Source: Buchnera aphidicola (Brevicoryne brassicae) (GTDB lineage: Bacteria > Pseudomonadota > Gammaproteobacteria > Enterobacterales > Enterobacteriaceae). From it: DNA of 64,000 nucleotides. Every line of letters begins with the position of its first letter. Position 1 is the first letter of the stretch. The notes below the pieces were generated by a model, which worked only from the letters and a program-made list of their open reading frames with translations, searched no databases and was not told where the DNA came from. The DNA lies in the NCBI RefSeq assembly GCF_005082825.1, contig NZ_CP034882.1, forward strand, positions 581,851 through 645,850, written 5' to 3'. The position numbers and the translations under genes were made by a program. Below, one piece after another: positions 1 to 9,543 of the stretch.

Positions 1-79
1 CAACGTCATTAAATTTATCTGCATCAAGACTAGAACCGATTCCAAAAGAATCTAAAACAATCAAAAAAACTCGTTTCAT
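1..79 (-). CDS. deoB: Phosphopentomutase, N-terminal fragment at the window edge
   Basis: Partial gene running off the left edge; only about 26 codons are visible. The reverse strand starts with an ATG at 79 and encodes MKRVFLIVLDSFGIGSS, matching the start of E. coli DeoB, including the metal-binding Asp of VLDSFGIG. DeoB interconverts ribose-1-phosphate and ribose-5-phosphate (and the deoxy forms) in nucleoside salvage. It lies just downstream of prfC on the same strand. The identification rests on this short but distinctive motif. Confidence 0.85.
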   Translation of the reverse strand, partial: MKRVFLIVLDSFGIGSSLDADKFNDV

Positions 80-116
80 TATCAAATATCCAAAAATTAA
101 TAAAAAATAATTGTGT

Positions 117-1733
117 TTATCTTTTTAAAATATTATCAACTTGCTCTCTTGTTTTATCGAAGATAATATCAGAATACTCACTCATTACTATATTTAAATT
201 AGCAATAGTAGGGGCTAAATATATTAAACTATTAGAAGTATCATATGCTAAATATGCACTATTGTTCTTTTTAAAAGAATATATGCTACAAGGATTTTTA
301 GACCTAATCCATCGAGCAAGAATAATGTTCACTTGTTCACATATTGCATCTATATGATATTCTATTTTTAAACGTTCAATAACAACATCAAATTGTAATA
401 TTCCAATAGCGCCTAAAATTAAATTATTATTATTAATAGGACGAAATACTTGTATAGCTCCTTCTTCTGATAATTGTGTTAAACCTTTTATTAATTGTTT
501 TTGCTTAAGAGGATTTTTTAAAAAAATTCGACGATATATTTCTGGAGCAAAACTAGGTATACCAATAAATTTAATATCTTCTCCTTCAGTAAACGTATCT
601 CCAATTTTAATGGTTCCATGATTATGAAATCCTATAACATCACCAGGATAAGCTTTATCTATTGATAATCTATCTCCAGCTAAAAAAGAAAAAGCATCAG
701 AAACAATAATATTTTTTTTTATTCGTACATGCCTTAATCTCATTCCTTTTGTATATTGTCCTGAAACAATTCTAACAAAAGCTATACGATCACGATGTTT
801 TAAATCCATATTAGCTTGAATTTTAAAAACAAAACCAGTAAATTTTTTTTCTTGAGGATATACTTTACGTGTATGACTTTTACGAGATAAAGGAGAAGGT
901 CCCCATGTTATTAAACTAGTTAACAAATGATCAATTCCAAAATTACCGAGGGCACTACCAAAAAAAACAGGTGTTAAAACGCCTTTTAAAAAATTTTTTT
1001 TATCAAATTCAGGATATACATTAATAATTAAATCTAATTCTTCACGCAAATGATTAGCTAATTCAATTCCAATATCGTTATCTAATAAAACATCAGATAA
1101 ACTATAAAAAACTTGACTATTTAATAAACATTTATTTTCAAATGTTTTTTTTTTATATAAATAAATTAATTTTTTATGGATATGATATATTCCTTTAAAA
1201 TTCTTTCCACAACTAATAGGCCAGGTAACAGGAGTGCAGTTTAATTGGATTTTTTTTTCAATTTCATCTAAAATATTTATTGGTTCTTGACTATCACGAT
1301 CTAACTTATTAATAAATGTAATAATAGGGGTATTATGCATTCGCGTAACATCTATTAATTTTTTTGTCTGTTCTTCAATACCTTTAGCAGCATCAATAAC
1401 AACTAGACAACAGTCTACAGCTGTAAGAATACGATATGTATCTTCTGAAAAATCTTGATGGCCTGGAGTATCTAATAAATTTATTAAAACATTTTTATAT
1501 ATGAATTGCATAACAGAAGTAGTAACAGAAATTCCACGTTTTTTTTCAATATCCATCCAATCTGATTTAGCATATTTTTTATTCCCCCTTCCTTTGACTA
1601 TTCCAGATGTATGGATGACCTTTCCAAACAATAACATTTTTTCAGTGATAGTAGTTTTTCCAGCATCAGGATGAGAAATAATAGCAAAAGTTCTTCTTTT
1701 GCTTAATTCCTGTTCATGATTTGAATTGAACAT
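117..1733 (-). CDS. prfC: Peptide chain release factor 3 (RF3)
   Basis: GTPase that recycles RF1/RF2 from the ribosome after termination. The 538 residues are close to the E. coli length of 529. Translational GTPase motifs are intact: G1 SHPDAGKT at residues 20-27, G3 DTPGH at 88-92 and G4 NKLD at 142-145, followed by the EF-Tu-like domain 2 and the RF3 C-terminal domain. The ATG start lies a few residues before the conserved [17 protein letters not shown] segment. It is followed closely on the same strand by deoB. Confidence 0.97.
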   Translation of the reverse strand: MFNSNHEQELSKRRTFAIISHPDAGKTTITEKMLLFGKVIHTSGIVKGRGNKKYAKSDWMDIEKKRGISVTTSVMQFIYKNVLINLLDTPGHQDFSEDTYRILTAVDCCLVVIDAAKGIEEQTKKLIDVTRMHNTPIITFINKLDRDSQEPINILDEIEKKIQLNCTPVTWPISCGKNFKGIYHIHKKLIYLYKKKTFENKCLLNSQVFYSLSDVLLDNDIGIELANHLREELDLIINVYPEFDKKNFLKGVLTPVFFGSALGNFGIDHLLTSLITWGPSPLSRKSHTRKVYPQEKKFTGFVFKIQANMDLKHRDRIAFVRIVSGQYTKGMRLRHVRIKKNIIVSDAFSFLAGDRLSIDKAYPGDVIGFHNHGTIKIGDTFTEGEDIKFIGIPSFAPEIYRRIFLKNPLKQKQLIKGLTQLSEEGAIQVFRPINNNNLILGAIGILQFDVVIERLKIEYHIDAICEQVNIILARWIRSKNPCSIYSFKKNNSAYLAYDTSNSLIYLAPTIANLNIVMSEYSDIIFDKTREQVDNILKR

Positions 1734-2091
1734 AATATATACATACTCATTGTAGAAAATAGTATAGAAAAAATCATCTAATTAAGATTTTTAAAAAATT
1801 ATTTTTTAAAAAACTTTATGCTTTTAGTTATTTTGATTTGTTTAAAAAAAACAGTAATATTGTAAATAGTTGCAATCTAAATGTCATATTCATGTTAATA
1901 AAAATAACTTAATTGATCGTTTAATAAAATTTTTTAATTTAAAATACTTTATATAATTCTAAATAATTTTATACTATTCTAATCTTGTACTTAATTTAAA
2001 AAAATAAATTTAAATTTTTTTATTTAAAATCTACTTTTTATATTCAAGTATTTACAATTTCATTTAAAAAAACAACAAAAAGAATCGATCA
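1734..2091. other. Divergent intergenic region prfC/ansA
   Basis: A 358-base A/T-rich spacer between two divergently transcribed genes, so promoters for both should lie here. I see no ORF, RNA gene or convincing repeat. A box pair TTGATT (1833-1838), 16-base spacer, TAATAT (1855-1860) on the plus strand could serve ansA, but such matches are expected by chance in DNA this AT-rich. Confidence 0.5.
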
Positions 2092-3105
2092 ATGAAGAAG
2101 AAATTTATATATATTGCATATACAGGTGGAACTATTGGTATGCAAAAATCAAAATATGGATACGTTCCAATTTCTGGATATCTTCAAAAACAACTTATTA
2201 AAATGCCAGAGTTTCATAAAAAAGAAATACCATATTTTACTATAAAAGAATATCAGCCATTGATTGATTCTTCTAATATGACACCAAGAAAATGGCAAAT
2301 TATTGCCAATGACATTGGAAGAAATTATTATAAATATGACGGATTTGTTATTTTGCATGGAACAGATACAATGGCATATACAGCTTCCGCTTTATCGTTT
2401 ATATTAGAAAATTTAGAAAAGCCAGTAATCATAACAGGCTCTCAAATTCCTCTATCAGAAGTGCGTTCTGATGGTCGTCAAAACTTATTAAACTCTCTAT
2501 TAATAGCTGCAAACTATCCTATTAACGAAGTTACTCTATTTTTTAATCATAGATTGTATAGAGGAAATAGAACAACAAAATCACATGCAGATGGTTTTGA
2601 TGCTTTTTCTTCTCCTAATTTAGAACCATTATTAGAAGTAGGAATAAAAATTCGTTATTTTCATAAAGAAAAAATAAAAAAAAAACCAAAAAAGTTAAGA
2701 ATTTATCAAATAACACCTCAACCTATTAGTATCATTACTATTTATCCGGGAATGTCCGCAAAGGTTGTAAGAAATTTTTTACTTTATCCAATCAAAGCGA
2801 TGATCTTGTGTACTTATGGTGTAGGAAATGCGCCTCAAAATAGAGATTTTTTAAAAGAATTACATTTAGCGCGTAAAAAACACATTATTATTATTAATTT
2901 AACGCAATGTATATCAGGAAGAGTTAATATGAACGGATATGCAACAGGCAATTCTCTTATAAAAGTTGGAGTAATTAGTGGTTATGACCTTACTGTAGAA
3001 GCAGCTTTAACCAAATTGCATTTTTTATTAAGTCAAAACATTTCAAGGAAAAAAATTTGTCTTGAAATGCAAAACAATTTACGTGGTGAATTAACACCTT
3101 TTTGA
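2092..3105 (+). CDS. ansA: Cytoplasmic L-asparaginase I
   Basis: Hydrolyses asparagine to aspartate and ammonia in the cytoplasm. At 337 residues it matches E. coli AnsA nearly end to end. The first catalytic Thr motif YTGGTIG is at residues 10-16 and the second, HGTDT, at 89-93; the C-terminal NLRGELTP is also conserved. There is no signal peptide, which fits type I rather than periplasmic type II. In a host where asparagine is an abundant import, this enzyme could feed the aspartate-derived amino acids; that role is an inference. Confidence 0.96.
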   Translation: MKKKFIYIAYTGGTIGMQKSKYGYVPISGYLQKQLIKMPEFHKKEIPYFTIKEYQPLIDSSNMTPRKWQIIANDIGRNYYKYDGFVILHGTDTMAYTASALSFILENLEKPVIITGSQIPLSEVRSDGRQNLLNSLLIAANYPINEVTLFFNHRLYRGNRTTKSHADGFDAFSSPNLEPLLEVGIKIRYFHKEKIKKKPKKLRIYQITPQPISIITIYPGMSAKVVRNFLLYPIKAMILCTYGVGNAPQNRDFLKELHLARKKHIIIINLTQCISGRVNMNGYATGNSLIKVGVISGYDLTVEAALTKLHFLLSQNISRKKICLEMQNNLRGELTPF

Positions 3106-3107
3106 TA

Positions 3108-3137
3108 TTTTATTAATTCTTAATCACGTTAATAAAA
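3108..3137. terminator. Inverted repeat between convergent ansA and nfuA
   Basis: Nine-base perfect inverted repeat: TTTTATTAA at 3108-3116 and TTAATAAAA at 3129-3137, with a 12-base loop. The right arm includes the nfuA stop codon. Its position between convergent genes suggests a bidirectional 3' end signal. The arms are pure A/T, so the hairpin is weak and may be chance. Confidence 0.3.
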
Positions 3138-3710
3138 TGAATGCTGTCCATGTAAATGCTCTGTACCATCATATACTTTTTTAATTTCAGGAAAAGAAGC
3201 TAATAATTTTTTTTCCACCGTTTCTTTTAAAGTCATTCCTATCATCGAGCATCCATTACAACCACCACTAAATTGTATAATAGCAGTTCCATTTTTTTGA
3301 TTGATTTTAATTAAATTAACTTTTCCTCCATGCATTGATAACTGAGGATTAATTTCCATATTTAAAAAATATTTAACTCTATCTTCTAATAAATAACTAT
3401 TTTTATTTAAAATATTACATTTAGCATATGGAGCTTTAAAAGTTAATTGAGAACCAAGTTTATCATAAACGAGATCTATTTCAGAATTTTTTAAATAAGC
3501 AATAATATTCTTATCAATATAAATAAAAAATTGATTATATTTTAATTGAATATCTGATTCTTCTACTTCACTTTTTAAACAATATGCTACTCCACATTCT
3601 GCACTGGGTGTGCCAGGATTGATAATAAAAACACGTATTTGAGTTCCTGGAGGCTCTTTTGATAAGAGTGATCTAAAATAATTTTGAGCGTTTTCAGAAA
3701 CAGTAATCAT
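3129..3710 (-). CDS. nfuA: Fe-S cluster carrier protein NfuA
   Basis: Carries and delivers 4Fe-4S clusters to apo-enzymes. The 193 residues (E. coli 191) comprise a degenerate A-type N-terminal domain followed by a C-terminal NifU-like domain with the cluster motif GGCNGCSM, whose cysteines are residues 151 and 154. It lies beside bioH as in E. coli, where gntX stands between them; gntX is absent here. It complements the isc cluster at the right end of the window. Confidence 0.96.
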   Translation of the reverse strand: MITVSENAQNYFRSLLSKEPPGTQIRVFIINPGTPSAECGVAYCLKSEVEESDIQLKYNQFFIYIDKNIIAYLKNSEIDLVYDKLGSQLTFKAPYAKCNILNKNSYLLEDRVKYFLNMEINPQLSMHGGKVNLIKINQKNGTAIIQFSGGCNGCSMIGMTLKETVEKKLLASFPEIKKVYDGTEHLHGQHSFY

Positions 3711-3858
3711 AAGTATAATTGTAATAAATATATGTTAATTTAAATAATTTTACTAACTTATTAAAAAAAAAACAAGAAACTTTAGAAAAAAATAAATTTT
3801 ATTTTTTGTTTTTAATATAATTATAAAAATTATTATAGAAAATAAAAAAAGAGAAAAA

Positions 3859-4629
3859 ATGAAAAGTTTTTACTGGAATACCATAGGAGAGGGGAAAATA
3901 AATGTTATTCTTCTTAGTGGATGGGGATTACATTCAAAAATATGGTTTTTTATTATTAAAAAATTTCAATTGTTTTTTAAATTTTATTTAATTGACTTAC
4001 CTGGATTCGGTAAGAATAGGATGTTACATCCTATGAAGATAGATTGCATAATTAAAATTTTATATTACTATATGCCAAAAAATTCTATTTGGATGGGATG
4101 GTCTATGGGCGGATTAATTGCTAGCAAATTTGCATTATCTTATCCAAAAGAAACCTTAGCTGTAATCAGCGTTGCTTCTTCTCCATGCTTTATAGAAAAA
4201 AAAGATTGGCCAGGAATAAAAAAAGATATAGCTGAACGTTTTTATCTAGATTTAAAAAAAGATTACTATAAGACAATAAATGACTTTTTAAACTTACAAA
4301 CAATAAATTTAAATCCATACGTACAAGATTTAATAATTTTAAAAAAAATATTATTTTCTGAAATGAAACCAAGTATAAGTTTCTTAAAAAATGGCTTAGA
4401 AATCATTTCTTCTATAGATTTACGTTCAGATATAGTTTTTCTTAAAGTTCCTTTACTACGTATATACGGTGGATTAGATAATTTAGTACCGAAAAACATA
4501 GCAAAAATACTTGATAAAAAATGGCCAAAAACTAATTCTATAATTATTAAAAAAGCCGCTCATATTCCATTTGTTTCACACAAAAAAGAATTTTGTTTCA
4601 TATTATGGAATTTTCTAAATTCATTTTAA
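3859..4629 (+). CDS. bioH: Pimeloyl-[acyl-carrier protein] methyl ester esterase
   Basis: Alpha/beta hydrolase that removes the methyl group from pimeloyl-ACP methyl ester at the end of pimelate synthesis for biotin. The 256 residues match the E. coli length, and the catalytic triad is visible at the same positions: Ser82 in GWSMGG, Asp207 in YGGLDN and His235 in AAHIPF. It is next to nfuA, as in E. coli. The rest of the biotin pathway is not in this window. Confidence 0.93.
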   Translation: MKSFYWNTIGEGKINVILLSGWGLHSKIWFFIIKKFQLFFKFYLIDLPGFGKNRMLHPMKIDCIIKILYYYMPKNSIWMGWSMGGLIASKFALSYPKETLAVISVASSPCFIEKKDWPGIKKDIAERFYLDLKKDYYKTINDFLNLQTINLNPYVQDLIILKKILFSEMKPSISFLKNGLEIISSIDLRSDIVFLKVPLLRIYGGLDNLVPKNIAKILDKKWPKTNSIIIKKAAHIPFVSHKKEFCFILWNFLNSF

Positions 4630-4638
4630 AAAAAATAT

Positions 4639-4659
4639 AGCCCCAAAAAAAATGGGGCT
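4639..4659. terminator. Hairpin terminator between convergent bioH and ssb
   Basis: Seven-base GC-containing stem AGCCCCA (4639-4645) and TGGGGCT (4653-4659) with an all-A loop of seven bases. On the plus strand it is followed by TTTAATAGTCTTT; on the minus strand the hairpin is followed by an A/T-rich stretch. It is by far the most GC-rich palindrome of any spacer here, and it lies 10 bases after bioH and 33 before the end of ssb, so it may serve both. Confidence 0.7.
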
Positions 4660-4691
4660 TTAATAGTCTTTAATTTGTATAAGATATTGTT

Positions 4692-5207
4692 TTAAAAGGG
4701 GATTTCATCATCAAAATCTATTTCGGAAGAAGAATTAATTGAGTCTTTATTTGATTTATATTTTTCAGATATATTTTCAAAATCTACTTTTTCTGTTTTC
4801 TTTATTTTGGGTGAAACAATATTTTTATCATTTGTTGAAATTGCTTGTAAATTAGAATTGCGACTTCCTAACATTTGCATTGTACCACCAATATTTACAA
4901 CTATTTCTGTAGTATAACGCTCAAGACCATTTTGGTCTTGCCACTTTCTAGTTTGCAAAGATCCTTCAATATATACTTGAGAACCTTTTCTAAGATATTC
5001 ACCAGCAATTTCAGCTAATTTACCAAATAATACTATTCGATGCCATTCTGTTTTTTCTTTATTTTCTCCAGTGTTTTTATCTTTCCAATTTTCTGAAGTT
5101 GCTAATGTCATATTTACAACTGCATTACCATTAGGCATATAGCGAACTTCTGGATCTTGTCCTAAATGTCCAATAAGAATTACTTTGTTAACACCTCTAC
5201 TCGCCAT
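4692..5207 (-). CDS. ssb: Single-stranded DNA-binding protein
   Basis: Coats single-stranded DNA in replication, repair and recombination. The start is taken at MASRGVNK (5207), which aligns with E. coli and has a GGAG ribosome site six bases upstream; an in-frame ATG four codons earlier is less likely. It has 171 residues: an N-terminal OB fold (about 1-112), a polar variable linker, and the acidic tip DFDDEIPF that recruits partner proteins. E. coli uvrA, normally divergent from ssb, is absent. Confidence 0.97.
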   Translation of the reverse strand: MASRGVNKVILIGHLGQDPEVRYMPNGNAVVNMTLATSENWKDKNTGENKEKTEWHRIVLFGKLAEIAGEYLRKGSQVYIEGSLQTRKWQDQNGLERYTTEIVVNIGGTMQMLGSRNSNLQAISTNDKNIVSPKIKKTEKVDFENISEKYKSNKDSINSSSEIDFDDEIPF

Positions 5208-5762
5208 AAAAAACTCCATTTTTAAAATTAATAAAAATAATATTTTTTGTATATAAATTATAATTATACATGCTAAATATTTTATTTAGTATGATCAAAT
5301 TTATAAAAGTGCTATATTATTTTTTAAAATTTTAAAAGAATTATAATTTCATTATTTATTTTTTTAATATAAATTTATCAATAGCATCAACATATAAAAA
5401 ATATTATAAATATTAGATAAAATTATAACTAATTTAAAGATTAAAAACCCTTCTAAAATAATTTATTGAAATAAATTTATTTATTACTATTCTTACAAAA
5501 CAAAAAACATAATAAAATAAAAAACTAAATATTTTTTAAAAAATTATAAAATATTAAAAAAATTTAATAATTAAAAATATTATTTTTTAAAAAAAATAAT
5601 ATGAGTAAAATATTTTGTGAAAGATTAAATATTATTAATACACATTTGACAATGTTTTAAATTGATATTTAAAAAAAAATCAAAAAGGACACAAATAGAT
5701 CAGTTCATAAATGATGTATTATTGCAATATTACGATATAATTTCATATTGATTCACTAAATA
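5208..5762. other. Long divergent spacer ssb/dnaB
   Basis: About 555 bases, the longest gene-free stretch in the window and almost pure A/T. It must carry the promoters of ssb and dnaB. A perfect -35-like TTGACA is at 5646-5651 (plus strand) with a TTTAAA 16 bases further on, about 100 bases upstream of dnaB; this is suggestive only. I could not recognise any gene remnant, although E. coli neighbours such as uvrA and alr are missing and may have decayed here. Confidence 0.5.
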
Positions 5763-5780
5763 ATGGTATATGCAATAAAT

Positions 5781-7160
5781 ATGGCTAAAAATAAATTATA
5801 TTTACATCAAATTAATAGATTAAAAATTCCACCGCATTCTTTAGAAGCAGAACAATCTGTATTAGGTGGTTTAATGTTAGATAATGAACAATGGGATACA
5901 GTTTCAGAACATGTAGTTGCTGATGATTTTTTTAGTAAACCCCATCGTTTAATATTTCAAGAAATGCAACAACTTCTTGATTTAGGATATCCAATTGATT
6001 TGATTACTCTATCTGAATCTTTAGAACAAAAAGGTAAGCTAGAAAGTGTAGGTAGATTTTCTTATTTGGCTGAACTATCAAAAAACACTCCCAGTACAGC
6101 TAATATTACTGCATATGCAGATATAGTTCGAGAACGTGCAATAGTAAGAGAAATGATATTAGTAGCTAATAAAATAGCTAATGCTGGATATGATACACAA
6201 GGTAGAAAAAGCGAAGAATTATTAGATTACGCAGAGTCAAGTGTTTTTAAAATTGCAGAAAAACGTTTTAAAAAAGATTCAGGTCCAAAAAATGTAGAAC
6301 AAATTCTTGATGAAACTGTTGCTAGTATTGAAAAATTATTTTTATCACCTCATGATGGAGTAACAGGAATTAATACAGGGTATCAAGATTTAAATAAAAA
6401 AACATCTGGATTACAACGTTCTGAACTAATTATTATTGCAGCAAGGCCTTCAATGGGAAAAACAACGTTTGCAATGAACTTGTGTGAAAATGCTGCTATG
6501 CTTTACGATAAACCTGTGCTTATTTTTAGTTTAGAAATGCCTGGAGAACAGATTATGATGCGTATGTTAGCATCTTTGTCTAGAGTAAATCAAGCACGAA
6601 TTCGTACTGGACAATTAAATGATGAAGACTGGGCACGCATGTCTGGTACAATTAATGTACTGCTTAAAAAAAAGAACATTTACATTGATGATTCTTCAGC
6701 ATTAACTCCAAGTGAAGTCCGTTCAAGAGCACGTAGAATTTATCGAGAAAATAATGGATTAACTTTAATTATGGTAGATTATTTACAACTTATGAGAGTA
6801 CCCTCTTTATCAGAAAATCGTACCCTGGAGATCGCAGAAATATCTAGAACTTTAAAAGCATTAGCAAAGGAGCTTCAAGTTCCAGTAATAGCATTATCAC
6901 AACTTAATCGATCTTTAGAGCAAAGATCAGATAAAAGACCAGTAAATTCAGATTTACGTGAATCAGGTTCTTTAGAACAAGATGCAGATTTAATAATGTT
7001 TATATATCGTGATGAAATTTACAATGAAAATAGTGATTTTAAAGGAATAGCAGAAATAATAATAGGGAAACAAAGAAATGGTCCAATAGGAACAGTATGT
7101 TTGACGTTTAATGGACATTGGTCTAGGTTTGACAATTATTCAGGTGCTAAATATGATTAA
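5781..7160 (+). CDS. dnaB: Replicative DNA helicase DnaB
   Basis: Hexameric 5'-3' helicase of the replication fork. The protein follows E. coli DnaB closely: an N-terminal domain beginning IPPHSLEAEQS, then a RecA-type ATPase with Walker A ARPSMGKTT (residues 221-229 from this start), Walker B MVDYLQLM and the arginine-rich C-terminal region ending WSRFDNY. I start at MAKNK (459 residues) because it aligns with E. coli; an in-frame ATG six codons earlier, at 5763, is possible. Neither has a clear ribosome site. Confidence 0.96.
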   Translation: MAKNKLYLHQINRLKIPPHSLEAEQSVLGGLMLDNEQWDTVSEHVVADDFFSKPHRLIFQEMQQLLDLGYPIDLITLSESLEQKGKLESVGRFSYLAELSKNTPSTANITAYADIVRERAIVREMILVANKIANAGYDTQGRKSEELLDYAESSVFKIAEKRFKKDSGPKNVEQILDETVASIEKLFLSPHDGVTGINTGYQDLNKKTSGLQRSELIIIAARPSMGKTTFAMNLCENAAMLYDKPVLIFSLEMPGEQIMMRMLASLSRVNQARIRTGQLNDEDWARMSGTINVLLKKKNIYIDDSSALTPSEVRSRARRIYRENNGLTLIMVDYLQLMRVPSLSENRTLEIAEISRTLKALAKELQVPVIALSQLNRSLEQRSDKRPVNSDLRESGSLEQDADLIMFIYRDEIYNENSDFKGIAEIIIGKQRNGPIGTVCLTFNGHWSRFDNYSGAKYD

Positions 7161-7407
7161 TTTTTAAAAAACATTTTAATAATTTTTTAAATTATTAAAA
7201 AACAACAATTATCAAAAAATATTTTTTTAATTATTTAGCAATAAAAAATTTTACAAAAATAAGTTTTTAAATATATTTAAAATATATTAATAAAATAATT
7301 AAAATAATATTATTTTAGTTTTGAATATATAAGTATATAAAATATTTAAATTAAACAAAAAACACCATCTATTTAAAAATGTTTTTTCAAATCATAAGAT
7401 TAAATAA

Positions 7408-8397
7408 ATGTATAAAAAAATCAAACTTAAAGTTGGAATACTAATGGATTCTATTGAATCTATTAATATTAAAAAAGATTCGAGTTTTGCTATTCTTCTA
7501 GAATCTCAAAAAAGAAATCATCTAATTCATTATATGGAAATGAATGATCTTTACTTACAGAATGGTCATCCATATGCAAGGGTTCGTTTAATTAAATTAG
7601 AAAAGAACATAAAAAAATGGCATAAAGTCATTGATGAAAAAAATATTTCATTAAATACATTAGATGTTATTTTAATGAGAAAAGATCCTCCATTCGATAC
7701 AGAATTTATTTATTCAACATATATATTAGAACGTGCAGAAAACGCAGGGGTGTTAATTATTAATAAACCTCAAAGTTTAAGAGATTGTAATGAAAAAATT
7801 TTTATATCCTGGTTTTCTGAATTAACTCCCGATACTTTAGTAACAAGAAATTCTTCTAAAATACGTCAATTTTGGAAAAAACATCAAGATGTTATAATTA
7901 AACCATTAGATGGAATGGGAGGTGCTAATATATTTCGTATTAAAAAAAATGATCCTAATTTCGCAGTCATTGTTGAAACTTTGACACATTATGAAAAAAA
8001 TTTTTGTATGGTTCAAGCCTATTTACCAAAAATTAATCTTGGTGATAAAAGAGTTTTAATTGTTAATGGAAATCCGATACCATGGTGCTTAGCTAGGATT
8101 CCACAAATTGGTGAAACAAGAGCTAATTTAGCTGTTGGAGGAAAAGGGAAAATACAATTACTCAGTCAAACTGATTGGGAAATAGCTAATCATTTAGCTC
8201 CAATTTTAAAAAGAAAAGGTTTAATTTTTGTTGGATTAGATATAATAGGTGATAAATTAACTGAAATTAATGTTACAAGTCCAACAGGAATTTGTGAAAT
8301 TGAATCAGAAAAAAATATTTCTATTACTAGTATTTTACTAGATTATATCGAAAAAGAAATACAACAGAGATCGAAAAATGATAGTAATTGCATTTGA
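7408..8397 (+). CDS. gshB: Glutathione synthetase
   Basis: Joins gamma-glutamylcysteine and glycine, using ATP, to make glutathione. It has 329 residues (E. coli about 316) with the GshB N-terminal domain (INIKKDSSFA, RKDPPFDTEFIY) and an ATP-grasp domain (KPLDGMGGA, FVGLDIIGD, TEINVTSP). The segment after TSPT reads GICEIE where E. coli has CIREIE, a local change near the active site. Its last 20 bases overlap ruvX, so the two are translated from one message. Confidence 0.96.
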   Translation: MYKKIKLKVGILMDSIESINIKKDSSFAILLESQKRNHLIHYMEMNDLYLQNGHPYARVRLIKLEKNIKKWHKVIDEKNISLNTLDVILMRKDPPFDTEFIYSTYILERAENAGVLIINKPQSLRDCNEKIFISWFSELTPDTLVTRNSSKIRQFWKKHQDVIIKPLDGMGGANIFRIKKNDPNFAVIVETLTHYEKNFCMVQAYLPKINLGDKRVLIVNGNPIPWCLARIPQIGETRANLAVGGKGKIQLLSQTDWEIANHLAPILKRKGLIFVGLDIIGDKLTEINVTSPTGICEIESEKNISITSILLDYIEKEIQQRSKNDSNCI

Positions 8398-8797
8398 TTT
8401 TGGTATAAAAAACATAGGAATAGCAGTGGGAGAAAATATTACCAAGAAAGGCAGACCTTTAAGGGTTTTAAATGCACATAACGGAATACCAAATTGGAAT
8501 ACTGTAAAAAATTTATTAAAATATTGGAAACCTAAATTTTTGATTGTTGGTCTTCCACTCAATATAAATGGTACTAAACAAAATATAACAAAAAAAACAG
8601 AAAAATTTGCTTGCTTATTAAAAAATAAATTTAATATTTTAGTAAAAATGCATGATGAACGTTTAACTACTATAGAAGCCAGATCGGTAATATTTCAAAA
8701 AGGAGGTTTTAAACAACTAAAAAAAATCAATATTCATTCTCTTTCAGCTGTAATTATATTGGAAAGTTGGTTAGATCAAAATACACTTGAAATTTAA
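8378..8797 (+). CDS. ruvX: Putative pre-16S rRNA nuclease (YqgF/RuvX)
   Basis: RNase H-fold protein linked to 5' end processing of 16S rRNA. It has 139 residues, as in E. coli. The N-terminal catalytic Asp is in AFDFGIKNIGIAVG (residues 5-18) and the later acidic motif in MHDERLTT. It overlaps the gshB end by 20 bases, the same order as in E. coli (gshB-yqgE-yqgF) except that yqgE is missing. Confidence 0.93.
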   Translation: MIVIAFDFGIKNIGIAVGENITKKGRPLRVLNAHNGIPNWNTVKNLLKYWKPKFLIVGLPLNINGTKQNITKKTEKFACLLKNKFNILVKMHDERLTTIEARSVIFQKGGFKQLKKINIHSLSAVIILESWLDQNTLEI

Positions 8798-8826
8798 TCA
8801 TTTTAAAAACAAGAAAAAATAAAAAT

Positions 8827-9506
8827 ATGAAAAATATAAGTTATAATTATAAAAATTTAAAAAAAAAATACAGAATTTTGTTAAAAACAATAATATCTCT
8901 ACAAAAAAAATAAGAATTATTACAGTTACTAAAAATCAAAATATTGATATCATTGAACAATCAATATTATTAGGAATTAAAGAGTTCGGAGAAAATTATG
9001 CAAAAGAAGGTGTTTGCAAAATACAAAAATTACAAAAATACAAAAATATTATTTGGCATTTTATTGGTAAAATACAATCTAATAAAACTAAAATAGTTGC
9101 TCAAAATTTTGATTGGTGTCAAACAATTAATACAGAAAAAATTGCACTCTTATTAAATCAATATAGACCAAAAAATCTACTTCCCATTAACGTTTTAATT
9201 CAGATTAACGTTTCTAAAGAACCAAATAAAAATGGTATTAATATAAACGAATATCAAAAATTAGCAAAAGTAATTTCTTTAATGCCTAATCTTAATTTAC
9301 GAGGAATTATGGCTATGCCTGAAATAAAAAAAAATATTATTGATAATAACATTCAATATAAAAAAATAAAAATTATATTTAATCAATTAAAAAGAAAATA
9401 TGCATCAGTAGACACTTTGTCATTAGGAACAAGTTTTGATATAAAAAAATCTTTACTTGCTGAAAGCAATATGATAAGAATTGGTCGTAATATTTTTAAT
9501 AAATAA
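8827..9506 (+). pseudogene. yggS: PLP homeostasis protein YggS, frame interrupted at an A8 tract
   Basis: Pyridoxal-phosphate-binding protein that buffers vitamin B6 and amino-acid pools. Translation from ATG 8827 reads 28 codons and stops at TAA 8911-8913, immediately after an A8 run (8903-8910). One more A restores a continuous 226-residue protein matching E. coli YggS throughout (FGENYAKEG, WHFIGKIQSNK, TIDTLSLG-like and RIGRNIF segments). Beyond the tract the frame has no other defect. The PLP lysine sits in the early ITVTKNQ segment just after the break. It could be a fresh pseudogene, a slippage-rescued gene or a base-count error. Confidence 0.85.
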
Positions 9507-9543
9507 AATATTTTTATCAAAATTCATTAAAAAAAGTATTCCT

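Noticed and set aside
1833-1860. Sigma70-like box pair upstream of ansA
   Set aside because: Such matches are very frequent in pure A/T spacers; kept only as a remark in the intergenic entry.
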